Source: JAOUEA01 sp040882605 (GTDB lineage: Bacteria > Actinomycetota > UBA4738 > HRBIN12). From it: DNA of 64,000 bases. The notes under the pieces are model-generated. The model did not search any database, had not been told where the DNA came from, and saw nothing but the letters and a program-made list of their open reading frames with translations. Location: contig JBBEAY010000035.1 in the NCBI GenBank assembly GCA_040882605.1, positions 1 to 64,000 on the forward strand. The letters are read 5' to 3'. Made by a program: the position numbers and the translations under genes. Below, one piece after another: positions 23,789-31,185 of the stretch; positions within the stretch are counted from its first letter, which is position 1, and each line of letters begins with the position of its first letter.

Positions 23789-24864
23789 GCGGATCCGCCG
23801 GCCTCGTGGTGGCACCCGAGGCGAGGATCTACGACCACGGCCCCGGGCATCCGCTGCGACCGGCGCGCGTACTGCTCACCTGGGCTCTCATCGAGGCGTA
23901 CGGCATGTACGACCAGCCCACCGTGACCCGGCTCGACGCTGACCCTGCCGACGACGAGACGTTGATGCTCGTGCACACACCGGAGTTCATCGACGCGACC
24001 CGGCAGGCGGGTCATGGCGTCGACCGGACATGGGCCCGATTCGGGTACGGGCCGGGCGACAATCCGATCTTCGACCGCATGCACGAGGCCGGCGCGATAG
24101 TGGCGGGTGCTTCGGTCGAGGCCGCCCGGGCCGTGCTCGCCGGCGAGGTCGCGCACTCGTTCAACGCTCCGGGCGGCTTGCACCACGCCATGCCCGGCCG
24201 CGCCTCAGGGTTCTGCGTCTACGACGATCCGGCGATCGCGATCGCATGGCTGTTGAGCCACGGCGCCGAGCGCATCGCCTACGTCGATGTCGACGTGCAT
24301 CATGGTGACGGCCCGCAGGCGATCTTCTGGGACGACCCGCGGGTGCTCACGGTCTCGATCCACGAGCATGCTCCCGAGCTCGGGTTCTTCCCTGGAACGG
24401 GAAGCCTCTCCGAACGCGGAGGCCCGAATGCTCCCGACTCGGCGGTCAACGTCCCTCTTGCCCCGGGAACCGACGACGACGGGTGGCTCGAGGCGTTCCT
24501 CACGGTCGTGCCGTCTGCCGTGCGGTCGTTCGGTCCCGACGTGTTGGTCACCCAGCTCGGTTGCGACACTCACATCAGCGATCCACTCGCGCATCTGGGC
24601 CTCACCACCGATACCTACCGAACGACCGCCGCGATGCTGCACGAGCTCGCGCACGAGGCTGCCGGGGGCCGTTGGGTCGCGACCGGCGGAGGCGGCTATC
24701 AGTGGGCGCGCGTGGTGCCCAGGGCGTGGACCCTGTACTTCGCGGAGATGGCCGAGGTCGTCGTTCCCGACGAGCTGCCGCAGGCGTGGATCGAGCGTGC
24801 CGAGCTCGAGCTCGGTGACGACATGCCGGCCACCCTCTCCGAGCAGGGGGACTCACGCTCGTGA
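23785..24864 (+). CDS. AcuC-like class I histone-deacetylase family protein
   Basis: A 359-residue zinc amidohydrolase of the AcuC/HDAC family. Key residues are HHAMPGRASGFCVYDD (His pair), YVDVDVHHGDGPQAIFW (Asp and His zinc ligands), SIHEHAPELGFFPGTG and the last zinc Asp in VTQLGCDTH. Bacterial AcuC removes acetyl groups from acetyl-CoA synthetase and so switches it on; others act on polyamines. The lack of a polyamine-type gate loop cannot be judged by eye. Its ATG overlaps the aminotransferase stop and its TGA overlaps pyruvate kinase. Confidence 0.85.
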   Translation: MSGSAGLVVAPEARIYDHGPGHPLRPARVLLTWALIEAYGMYDQPTVTRLDADPADDETLMLVHTPEFIDATRQAGHGVDRTWARFGYGPGDNPIFDRMHEAGAIVAGASVEAARAVLAGEVAHSFNAPGGLHHAMPGRASGFCVYDDPAIAIAWLLSHGAERIAYVDVDVHHGDGPQAIFWDDPRVLTVSIHEHAPELGFFPGTGSLSERGGPNAPDSAVNVPLAPGTDDDGWLEAFLTVVPSAVRSFGPDVLVTQLGCDTHISDPLAHLGLTTDTYRTTAAMLHELAHEAAGGRWVATGGGGYQWARVVPRAWTLYFAEMAEVVVPDELPQAWIERAELELGDDMPATLSEQGDSRS

Positions 24865-26297
24865 GCGCTCTCGGTGCGGCGCCCGCCACGAGCACCAAGC
24901 TCGTCTGCACGCTCGGACCGGCTACGAACTCGCCCGCGTTCGTGCGTGGACTGGTCGCCGCGGGGGCATCGATCTTCCGCGTGAACTTCTCTCACGGCTC
25001 GCCCCAGGAACACGAGCGCGCGGTCGGGCTCGTCCGCGACGCCGAGGCCGAGGGGGACCGCGCCCTCGCGGTGCTCGCCGACCTGCCGGGTCCGAAGGTG
25101 CGGCTCGCCACTATGGACCCCGATCCGTTCCGGTTCTCGCCCGGACAGCCGTTCGAGCTGCGCGCGAGTGGCCACGGCGACGAGCACGGCACAGGCACGA
25201 CCTACCCGGACCTCGCTGACGATCTGCACGAGGGTGACCGGGTGCTGCTCGCCGACGGGGCGGTCGAGCTGGTGGTGAAGGCGACCGACGGCCGGACGGT
25301 GCGGACCGAGTGCGTGCGGGGTGGCATCGTGCGCAGCGGCCAAGGCGTCAACGTGCCTGCCGAGCGGCTGAGCCTGCCCGCTGTCACCGACCGAGACCGC
25401 GAATGCCTGGCCCGAGCACTCGAGCTCGAGGTCGACATGATCGCGCAGTCGTTCGTACGCGCGCCCGGCGATCTGCTCGAGCTGCGTGCGCTCATGGGCG
25501 AAAGGGCCCTGCCGATCGTTGCCAAGATCGAGACCAAGCCGGCGATCGAGAACGTGGAAGCGATCCTCGAGGTGACCGACGCGCTCATGGTGGCCCGTGG
25601 CGACCTCGGGGTCGAGCTTCCGATGGAAGAGATCCCGCTGCTCCAGAAGGATCTGCTCCGGCGCTCCCGCAACGCCGGCCGGCCGGTCGTGGTCGCCACG
25701 CAGATGCTGGAATCGATGACCCGCGCGCCCCGACCGACCAGGGCAGAAGCCACCGATGTGGCCAATGCGGTGCTCGACGGGGCGGACGCGATCATGCTTT
25801 CAGGAGAGACCGCCATCGGGGAGTATCCCTTCGAGGCAGCTGCCGCCGCCACGAAGATCGCCGCCGCCGTCGAGGCGCGCGCCGCCGACTACCGGGCCGC
25901 GCAGCCGGACTGCCGTCACAGCGGCGAGGCCGCAGCGGTCGCTCACGCCGTGGCCGCTGTCGCGACGTCGGAGGTCGATGTCGTCGCGATCACCTGCTAC
26001 ACAGAGACCGGCCGCACGGCGCGGTTGCTCTCGGCCGAGCGCCCTTCGAGCCCGATCTACGCATTCATGCCCGACCAACAGGTGCGGCGGGCCACCACGT
26101 TGAACTGGGGTGTGGTGCCGCTCGCCGCCGAGCGTCCCGACGACACCGACGCGATGATCGCGCTGATGGACATCGGTGTGAGCGAACGCGGGCTCGTCGC
26201 GCCCGGGGACCTCGTGGTGATGGCGGCCTCGACGCCGGTAGGGCGCACGAAGACCAACATGCTGAAGCTGCACAAGGTGGGCTCACCCGTCCGCTGA
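24861..26297 (+). CDS. pyk: Pyruvate kinase
   Basis: A 478-residue pyruvate kinase, the last step of glycolysis (PEP + ADP to pyruvate + ATP). The N-terminus TKLVCTLGPATNS, FRVNFSHGS and the active site IVAKIETKPAIENVEAI with the catalytic Lys, followed by ARGDLGVELPMEEIPLLQK, are all present. The C-terminal domain has TCYTETGRTARLLSAERP, the usual effector-binding region. The length is normal. It closes the eight-gene run that begins with P5C dehydrogenase, overlapping the deacetylase gene by 4 bases. Its end overlaps the convergent DUF2017 gene by 15 bases, so no separate terminator is seen. Confidence 0.94.
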   Translation: MSALGAAPATSTKLVCTLGPATNSPAFVRGLVAAGASIFRVNFSHGSPQEHERAVGLVRDAEAEGDRALAVLADLPGPKVRLATMDPDPFRFSPGQPFELRASGHGDEHGTGTTYPDLADDLHEGDRVLLADGAVELVVKATDGRTVRTECVRGGIVRSGQGVNVPAERLSLPAVTDRDRECLARALELEVDMIAQSFVRAPGDLLELRALMGERALPIVAKIETKPAIENVEAILEVTDALMVARGDLGVELPMEEIPLLQKDLLRRSRNAGRPVVVATQMLESMTRAPRPTRAEATDVANAVLDGADAIMLSGETAIGEYPFEAAAAATKIAAAVEARAADYRAAQPDCRHSGEAAAVAHAVAAVATSEVDVVAITCYTETGRTARLLSAERPSSPIYAFMPDQQVRRATTLNWGVVPLAAERPDDTDAMIALMDIGVSERGLVAPGDLVVMAASTPVGRTKTNMLKLHKVGSPVR

Positions 26298-26780
26298 GTG
26301 CTCCTCGTCGAGCGCTTCGATCACCCAACCCTCGAGCCAGGTCAGGTAGCCATAGAGCGCGAACATCTCCGATGTTTGCTCGTCGCCGGTGAAGTCGGCC
26401 GCGGTGGACTCCTCGGTGACACTGAGCCGGGTACCGACCACGAGCCGGATCGAGTTCAACGAGCCGAGCCACGCGAGCAGCTCGTCTTCGCTGAGCTCGT
26501 CGCTGTCGAGCGTGCGCTCCACGGTGTCGAGAGCTTCGAGCTTTCCGAGCAGCAGCTCGTTGCCGTGATGCTGCTCGTACTCGAGATTGCCCAGCACGTC
26601 GTCGGGTAACGCCGGCGGGAACAACCGCGCCACCGCGCCGTCGCTCGAAGGGTTCTCCGAGGTCAGCAATGTCCGAAGCTGATCGGTGAACGTGCGCACG
26701 GCGTCTCGTTCCTGTGCAGAGAGGCGCACGGCGAACCGGTCGGGTCCGACGCGACGCACCGGACCTCTGCGCAGCCGCAT
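26283..26780 (-). CDS. DUF2017 family protein
   Basis: A 165-residue cytoplasmic protein of the actinobacterial DUF2017 family. It begins MRLRRGPVRRVGPDRFAVRLS and ends in a helical acidic region (LYGYLTWLEGWVIEALDEE). In many actinobacteria this gene follows clpS, as here, where its ATG overlaps the clpS stop. A role with Clp proteolysis is suggested only by that constant pairing. The function is not known to me. The 3' end overlaps the convergent pyruvate-kinase gene. Confidence 0.8.
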   Translation of the reverse strand: MRLRRGPVRRVGPDRFAVRLSAQERDAVRTFTDQLRTLLTSENPSSDGAVARLFPPALPDDVLGNLEYEQHHGNELLLGKLEALDTVERTLDSDELSEDELLAWLGSLNSIRLVVGTRLSVTEESTAADFTGDEQTSEMFALYGYLTWLEGWVIEALDEEHSADG

Positions 26781-27109
26781 CAGCGATCCTTCTGCATCGT
26801 GGCCCACAGGCCGTAGGCGTGCAGGCGGGCCACGTCGCGCTCGGCCTCATCCTTCGAACCGTTCGACACCACGGCCTTGCCCTTGGAGTGCACGTCCCAC
26901 ATCAGCTTCTCGGCCTTGGCTCGGGGGTAGCCGAACAGCTTCTGGAGGACCCACGTCACGTAGCTCATCAGATTGATGGGGTCGTTCCAGACGATCACGA
27001 TCCAGGGCACGTCGGGCACGATGTGCTCGGCGGTCTCCGGCCGGCCGATCTCGACGGGCGCCGTGCTCGCGGTCGTGCGGGTCGACGGTTCACCTCTGCG
27101 ATGCTGCAC
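26780..27109 (-). CDS. clpS: ATP-dependent Clp protease adaptor ClpS
   Basis: A 109-residue adaptor that delivers N-degron proteins to ClpAP/ClpCP. The core IVIVWNDPINLMSYVTWVLQKLFGY (38-61) matches the ClpS motif with Asp-Pro-x-N in the substrate pocket, and KAEKLMWDVHSKGKAVV carries the VH-x-x-G-x-A-V block that binds the Clp N-domain. The start is GTG 27107-27109. On the minus strand a -10-like box TAACGT (27121-27116) lies 6 bases before it, inside the first codons of the divergent gene. DUF2017 follows as a coupled gene. Confidence 0.9.
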   Translation of the reverse strand: MQHRRGEPSTRTTASTAPVEIGRPETAEHIVPDVPWIVIVWNDPINLMSYVTWVLQKLFGYPRAKAEKLMWDVHSKGKAVVSNGSKDEAERDVARLHAYGLWATMQKDR

Positions 27110-27121
27110 CCATGGACGTTA
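27100..27121. promoter_or_regulatory. Overlapping divergent leaderless promoters of clpS and its neighbour
   Basis: The start codons of clpS (27109, minus) and the next gene (27112, plus) are 2 bases apart. A plus-strand -10-like box GATGCT (27100-27105) lies in the clpS coding start, and a minus-strand TAACGT (27116-27121) lies in codons 2-4 of the plus gene; each is 6 bases from its start codon. The two promoters must compete for polymerase. No good -35 elements are seen. Confidence 0.5.
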
Positions 27122-27936
27122 TCGAACGCCACGTGCAGCGGCTTCCGCGACTCGACGACCGATGGGTGCCCCGAGGGCACGCGCGCGAAGCGCTCTTCGA
27201 TGCGTTGATCGACGGTGCGGTCGCCGGCACCGCGACCCATCCGCTCGACAACGTGCGGGCCAACGCGCTGATGCTGATCGACGGCGACCCTGACAAGCTG
27301 TTCGGCCTGTCGGGGCTTCCTGGCTCGTTCGATCTCGAGGGCATCCTCGACCTGGTGGCCGAAGGAGCCGGGGTTCCGATCGATCGTGAGGCTCGGTACG
27401 GACCGGTCGAGATCGCTCCGGCGCCCATCGTCGAGGCGTGCGAGGCCATGGGCGATCGTCTCGCACGGGCCGCGGCCGACGGGGAGCGCGTCGTGCTCGC
27501 GACCGGACACCCCGTGGGGCTGGCGTTGCTGTATCACGCGCTCGACCGGCTGCTCGTGGAACGCGGCGCCGAGGTGTTGAGGCTCGCCAACGCCGAGCGC
27601 TGGCGCGAGCCGCACCTCGAGCACGACTGGTTCGTCGATCACTGGGGCAACGTCGGCATGCTCACCGACGGCAGGGAACCGCGCCACACGCACCGGCCTG
27701 ACGCCATGCATCGCATGCTCGATGCAGGCCGGTTCGACCTGGTCGTGGCCGACCACGGGTTCGCGGGCGCTGCGATCGAGGCAGGAGTCGAGACCCTGTC
27801 GATCGCCGATGTGAACGACCCGGCGCTGATCGTGGCCAAGGCGCAGGGCCGCACCGATGTCGTCGTGGTGATGGACGACCATGTGGAACCCGACGCGTAC
27901 TGGCCCTGCTTCCAGGCGATCGCCTCCAGGTTCTGA
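27112..27936 (+). CDS. Conserved actinobacterial protein, annotated elsewhere as a phosphatase
   Basis: A 274-residue cytoplasmic protein similar, by memory, to a family in streptomycetes and relatives labelled phosphatase. It has ERVVLATGHPVGLALLYHALD (127-147), a nucleotide- or phosphate-binding-like loop, and LVVADHGFAGAAIEAGVETLSIADVNDPALIVAKAQG with the sequence ADHG and NDPAL, then VMDDHVEP near the end. Many Asp and His residues suggest metal binding. I cannot assign the substrate. It is divergent from clpS, with start codons only 2 bases apart, and is followed by the small HTH gene. Confidence 0.6.
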   Translation: MDVIERHVQRLPRLDDRWVPRGHAREALFDALIDGAVAGTATHPLDNVRANALMLIDGDPDKLFGLSGLPGSFDLEGILDLVAEGAGVPIDREARYGPVEIAPAPIVEACEAMGDRLARAAADGERVVLATGHPVGLALLYHALDRLLVERGAEVLRLANAERWREPHLEHDWFVDHWGNVGMLTDGREPRHTHRPDAMHRMLDAGRFDLVVADHGFAGAAIEAGVETLSIADVNDPALIVAKAQGRTDVVVVMDDHVEPDAYWPCFQAIASRF

Positions 27937-27979
27937 GGGCTATCCAGGGAGTCGTCTCACCGGCTACCATTCGGCCATC

Positions 27980-28177
27980 GTGAAGCGAGAACCCTTCACC
28001 GAGGCTCGGCTGAAGACCGTCAACGAGGTCGCAGACCTGTTGCGTGTATCCAGGATGACCGTCTACCGAATGATCAAGACAGGAGAGATGCCCGCCATCA
28101 GGGTGGGCCGGAGCTACCGGCTCCGATCCGAGGACGTCGACACTTACCTGATGGAGCGGTACACCGAAGCCGGCTGA
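27980..28177 (+). CDS. Small excisionase/BldC-like HTH protein (Rv0500A type)
   Basis: A 65-residue DNA-binding protein. KTVNEVADLLRVSRMTVYRMIKTGEMPAIRVGRSYRLRSEDVDTYL covers a MerR/excisionase-type winged HTH and closely follows the mycobacterial Rv0500A sequence. In mycobacteria that gene stands beside the bS22 ribosomal protein gene; here bS22 lies 1 kb downstream with a Clp1-like gene between. A -10 box TACCAT (27965-27970) lies 9 bases before GTG 27980. Targets are unknown. No phage genes are near, so it is not a true excisionase. Confidence 0.85.
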   Translation: MKREPFTEARLKTVNEVADLLRVSRMTVYRMIKTGEMPAIRVGRSYRLRSEDVDTYLMERYTEAG

Positions 28178-28217
28178 GACCGGCGCCGCCGCTCCAGCGC
28201 GACCCGCGCTCAGCCGA

Positions 28218-28236
28218 CCTCCGTGAAGCACGGAGG
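28218..28236 (+). promoter_or_regulatory. Hairpin covering the ribosome site of the Clp1-like gene
   Basis: CCTCCGTG-AAG-CACGGAGG is a perfect 8-bp stem with a 3-base loop, 5 bases before ATG 28242. Its 3' arm contains GGAGG, the ribosome site itself. When folded, translation of the next gene should be blocked, so this may be a regulatory switch or the end signal of the HTH message. Confidence 0.6.
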
Positions 28237-28241
28237 GGCGC

Positions 28242-29132
28242 ATGAACGAGCACGAACGGCTCGTCGATCGAGCCGCCCGCGAGGCACGCACCGTGTTGTT
28301 CGTGGGTGGCTTGGACGCCGGGAAGAGCACGCTGGCGCGAGCGACGGCGGCGTTCGCGTTGCGGCGCGGACGCACGGTCGCCTACCTCGACGCCGACGTT
28401 GCCCAGAAGACCGTCGGCCCACCGGCCACCGTGGGGCTTAAGCACGTACGTGAGCCCGACGACCTCACGCTCGAACGTCTGTCGCACGCCGACGCTCTCG
28501 GCTTCGTCGGTTCAACCAGCCCCCAGGGCCACGTGCTGCCGCTCGTGGGCGCTCTCGCCCGTCTGCGCGACATGGGACGGAACGAAGGTGCCGACCTGAT
28601 CGTGGTCGACACCAGCGCTATGGTGAGCGGCATCTGGGGCCAGCTCGTCAAGTACTACAAGGTCGATGCTCTCGAGCCGGATCTCGTCGTCGGCCTGCAG
28701 CGCGGCGGGGAGCTAGAACCGGTGCTCGGCGTGATCCAGCGCTTCTTCGGCGTCGAGCTCGTGACCTTGCCCGTGCACTCCAGCGTCGTCTCGACGAGCG
28801 TCGAGGAACGCTCGCAGCAACGAGAACGCTCGATGGCCGCGTACTTCCATGGCGAGCTGCAACGGTTCCGGGTCAAGCCCACCGTGTTCATGCCATCGCT
28901 GCCGCCGCTGTTCGACCTGCGTGAGCTCGACCGGCTATTGGTCGGCCTCTCCGACGGCGCCGGCGGGTTCACGGGGCTGGGGTACCTCGAGTACGTGCCC
29001 GAGGACCAGGGCCTCAGGTTGATCTCACCCGTGGCAGAGCCGCCCAAAGCGCTTAGACTGGGCTCTGTTCGTCTGGAGGACAGCTTTCGGGTGAAGCGCG
29101 TCGACCTCCGGAATCTCTTTGGAACCGAGTGA
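28242..29132 (+). CDS. Clp1/Grc3-like P-loop polynucleotide 5'-kinase-like protein
   Basis: A 296-residue P-loop protein. The Walker A motif is VLFVGGLDAGKSTLARA (19-35), followed by VAYLDADVAQKTVGPPA (45-61), which matches the D-x-D-x-x-Q block of Clp1/Grc3/Nol9 polynucleotide kinases, and LIVVDTSAMVSGIWGQLVKYYK. These enzymes phosphorylate RNA or DNA 5'-OH ends; in bacteria they are listed as Clp1/GlmU family proteins with no known role. The C-terminal part has no clear domain. The ATG at 28242 follows GGAGGGG. It lies between the small HTH gene and ribosomal bS22, suggesting an RNA-linked job. Confidence 0.75.
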   Translation: MNEHERLVDRAAREARTVLFVGGLDAGKSTLARATAAFALRRGRTVAYLDADVAQKTVGPPATVGLKHVREPDDLTLERLSHADALGFVGSTSPQGHVLPLVGALARLRDMGRNEGADLIVVDTSAMVSGIWGQLVKYYKVDALEPDLVVGLQRGGELEPVLGVIQRFFGVELVTLPVHSSVVSTSVEERSQQRERSMAAYFHGELQRFRVKPTVFMPSLPPLFDLRELDRLLVGLSDGAGGFTGLGYLEYVPEDQGLRLISPVAEPPKALRLGSVRLEDSFRVKRVDLRNLFGTE

Positions 29133-29144
29133 AAGGGCTACCGC

Positions 29145-29246
29145 TTGGGGTCGCTGATCAAGAAGCGCCGCAAGAAGATGCGCAAGAAGAAGCACAAGAA
29201 GCTTCTGAAACGCACGCGGCACCAGCGCATGAAGCTGGGCAAGTAA
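29145..29246 (+). CDS. Ribosomal protein bS22-like (33 residues)
   Basis: A very short, basic protein starting with TTG 29145: GSLIKKRRKKMRKKKHKK at its N-terminus and RTRHQRMKLGK at its end. This is nearly the actinobacterial bS22 (AURKAIP1/COX24 domain) sequence, a small subunit protein found near the decoding region in mycobacterial ribosomes. The ribosome site AAAGGG (29132-29137) is upstream. It follows the Clp1-like gene by 12 bases. The full length, 33 residues, matches relatives exactly. Confidence 0.93.
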   Translation: MGSLIKKRRKKMRKKKHKKLLKRTRHQRMKLGK

Positions 29247-29260
29247 GCCCGGCCACGCTC

Positions 29261-30037
29261 GTGCGTGCGCCTCGGTTCCGGCTCGTCCGGTTCGCGGCCG
29301 CGGTGGCGGCCTCGGGTCTCGCCCTCGCCGCGTGCGGTCCGTCGTCGCCTCCTCCATCGCCTGGGTCACGCGCGGTGAGCTTCACGGCGACCGGAGGCGT
29401 CGAGTTGGCGGGCCGTTTGTTCGAGGCCGATGGCGCGACGGCCGGTGTCGTGCTCGCGCACATGCAACCGGCCGATCAGACGGCGTGGTTCGACTACGCC
29501 GAGACCCTCGCCGACGACGGGTACCAGACGCTGACGTTCAACTTCCGCGGGTACTGCCCCGGCGGCGACGCCGGCTGCTCGAGCGGGCAGACCGACCTCT
29601 CGATGCTCTGGCGCGACGTGCAGGCGGCCGTGCGGTTCCTGCGATCGACTGGTGTCGCTCGGGTGGGTGTGATCGGCGCCAGCATGGGAGGCACCGCCGC
29701 CCTGGTCGCAGCGGCGCAGCCCTCGGCGCGCATCGGGGCCGTTGCCGTTCTGTCAGCGCCGATCTCGATCGCAGGGCTCGCCGCATCGCCCGAGACCCTC
29801 GTCGCGGTGGCTTCGGCCAAGCTCTTCGTGGCGGGCAACGGCGACGCCACGGCCGCGGCCGACGCTCAGTCGCTGTACGACCTCAGCGTGCCGCCCAAAC
29901 GGGTCGAGATCGTGCCTTCCGAGGACCATGGCACCGATCTGCTCGAGGGCAACCAAGGGCCGAATGTGCGCCAGCTGCTGCAGACTTGGCTCGCGCAGTT
30001 CCTGCCGGTGGAGATGCCGGCGCGAGAGGAGCCGTAA
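29261..30037 (+). CDS. Lipoprotein alpha/beta hydrolase (dienelactone-hydrolase-like)
   Basis: A 258-residue exported hydrolase. The N-terminus has Arg residues, a hydrophobic stretch and the lipobox LALAACGPS with the lipidated Cys near residue 24. The mature part is an alpha/beta hydrolase: LAHMQPADQTAWFDYAETLADDG, TFNFRGYCPGG, the nucleophile elbow GASMGGTAAL, an acid around VAGNGDATA and the catalytic His in SEDHGTDLL. It probably acts on small esters or lipids at the outer membrane face. GTG 29261 follows bS22 by 14 bases. Confidence 0.83.
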   Translation: MRAPRFRLVRFAAAVAASGLALAACGPSSPPPSPGSRAVSFTATGGVELAGRLFEADGATAGVVLAHMQPADQTAWFDYAETLADDGYQTLTFNFRGYCPGGDAGCSSGQTDLSMLWRDVQAAVRFLRSTGVARVGVIGASMGGTAALVAAAQPSARIGAVAVLSAPISIAGLAASPETLVAVASAKLFVAGNGDATAAADAQSLYDLSVPPKRVEIVPSEDHGTDLLEGNQGPNVRQLLQTWLAQFLPVEMPAREEP

Positions 30038-30069
30038 GGGGCGCCGACGAAGTCGACTCGCCTGAGTCC

Positions 30070-30098
30070 CGCCCGGCCCGCCCGGCCCGCCCGGCCCG
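30070..30098. repeat. Tandem GC-rich repeat in a convergent gap
   Basis: The 9-10-base unit CCCGGCCCG(C) is repeated three times in a row between the hydrolase gene and the convergent small membrane protein gene. It may work as a simple stem-forming terminator or be plain low-complexity sequence. Confidence 0.4.
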
Positions 30099-30101
30099 TA
30101 G

Positions 30102-30263
30102 CTACGTCGCGCTCGGCGTTGGGGTCGTGCTAGGGAGCTGACCGGGGCTGGAGGGGCCGGGGAGCGGATCGCTCCCGCCGCCCGCGATCACGAACTGTGC
30201 CACGGCGGCCGCGCCGATGAGCGCGAAGAGCACGATGATCATGATCAGGGTGGGACGTCGCAT
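30102..30263 (-). CDS. Small single-pass membrane protein
   Basis: A 53-residue protein beginning MRRPTLIMIIVLFALIGAAA: a positive start, one membrane helix (5-26) and a Pro/Ser/Thr-rich outer tail (SDPLPGPSSPGQLPSTTPTPS). No family is recognised. A TAGCCT box lies 11 bases before the ATG at 30263, which is looser than the leaderless spacing of other genes here. It lies just behind the end of the sugar-phosphate isomerase-like gene on the same strand and ends opposite the lipoprotein gene. Confidence 0.6.
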   Translation of the reverse strand: MRRPTLIMIIVLFALIGAAAVAQFVIAGGGSDPLPGPSSPGQLPSTTPTPSAT

Positions 30264-30277
30264 GTCGAGGGCGCAGG

Positions 30278-31147
30278 CTAGCAGGCCGCGTCGTCGCGAC
30301 GAGCTGCGCCGGGGCCGCCATGAGCCGCGCCGTCGTTCCGACTGGCGGCCTCTTCGGGCGCGCCCATGCCGAGCGCTCGCTCGCTCCAGCGGCGCATCTG
30401 CACCATGACCTCTCGCAGACGCACCGGGTCGGTGAGGTAGGTGCGTAGGTCGACCTCGAGTGAGACCGTGCCCCCGTAGCTCGCGGCAACGAGGTCGTCG
30501 CAGAAGGCGTCGAGGTCGAGCACGCCCTCGCCCGGAGGAAGGTGGGAGTCCCAGCCCTTGCCGGCGTTGTCGGACAGATGCACGTGGCGCAGCCGGTCGC
30601 CGAAGCGCCGCCTCAGCTCGACCGGGTCGTGTTCGGCGACGGCTGCGTGACTCGTATCGAGCACCAGGTGCGGCAAGCCCTCGAGCTCGTCGAGGTCCTG
30701 GTTCGCGTGGAACGTGACACCGTGGCGACCCATGCGCACCGGGAACATGTTCTCGATCGCGACGGTCACCCCGGTCCCCTCCTCGAGCATCGGCAGCTTC
30801 TCGTCGAGCCAGCGCCGGTAGTTCCGCTGCCATCGGTACGGGGGGTGCATGACGACTACGGGCACCTTCGCCTGCTCCGCGACCTGTATCGCCTGGTCGA
30901 TCTTGCCGATCGGGTCGGTTCCCCAGACCTTCCTCGTCATGAGCAGCGACGGAGCATGGATCGCGCCGATCGCCAGGCCGTGCTCGTCGGCGAGCGCGCG
31001 CATGCGATCGGGGTCCTGGCTCGCGGCATCCTTGGTCACCATGACCTCGACGCCGGTGTAGCCGGTCTCGGCGACGATGCGGAAGGTGTCCTCGAGCGGT
31101 CGCGCGAAGAAGGCGGCGGAGGAGAAGAGCAGTCGGGGTGTGCCCAC
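30278..31147 (-). CDS. Sugar phosphate isomerase/epimerase-like TIM-barrel protein
   Basis: A 289-residue TIM barrel of the AP-endonuclease-2/xylose-isomerase-like family. Blocks include FRIVAETGYTGVEVMV, GAIHAPSLLM, VVVMHPPYRWQRNY, VAIENMFPVRMG, LVLDTSHAAVAEHDPVEL, RHVHLSDNAGKGWDSHLPPGEG and VSLEVDLRTYL, which supply the usual Glu/His/Asp metal ligands. The substrate may be a sugar, cyclitol or a DNA end; sequence alone does not tell. The tail (270-289) is Ala/Arg rich. A minus-strand -10 box TACGAT (31159-31154) is 6 bases before GTG 31147, so it is leaderless and divergent from the next gene. Confidence 0.82.
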   Translation of the reverse strand: MGTPRLLFSSAAFFARPLEDTFRIVAETGYTGVEVMVTKDAASQDPDRMRALADEHGLAIGAIHAPSLLMTRKVWGTDPIGKIDQAIQVAEQAKVPVVVMHPPYRWQRNYRRWLDEKLPMLEEGTGVTVAIENMFPVRMGRHGVTFHANQDLDELEGLPHLVLDTSHAAVAEHDPVELRRRFGDRLRHVHLSDNAGKGWDSHLPPGEGVLDLDAFCDDLVAASYGGTVSLEVDLRTYLTDPVRLREVMVQMRRWSERALGMGAPEEAASRNDGAAHGGPGAARRDDAAC

Positions 31148-31185
31148 GTCTCTATCGTAGGCAGCTCGAGCCTATGCTGAACGCC
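31148..31185. promoter_or_regulatory. Compact divergent promoter with two leaderless starts
   Basis: This 38-base gap holds a minus-strand -10 box TACGAT (31154-31159), 6 bases before GTG 31147, and a plus-strand TATGCT (31173-31178), 7 bases before ATG 31186. Both messages would begin at or beside their start codons. Confidence 0.6.

Noticed and set aside
27980..28177. Phage excisionase for the small HTH gene
   Set aside because: Excisionase-like in fold only; it follows the mycobacterial Rv0500A sequence and stands in conserved housekeeping context without an integrase or attachment site.
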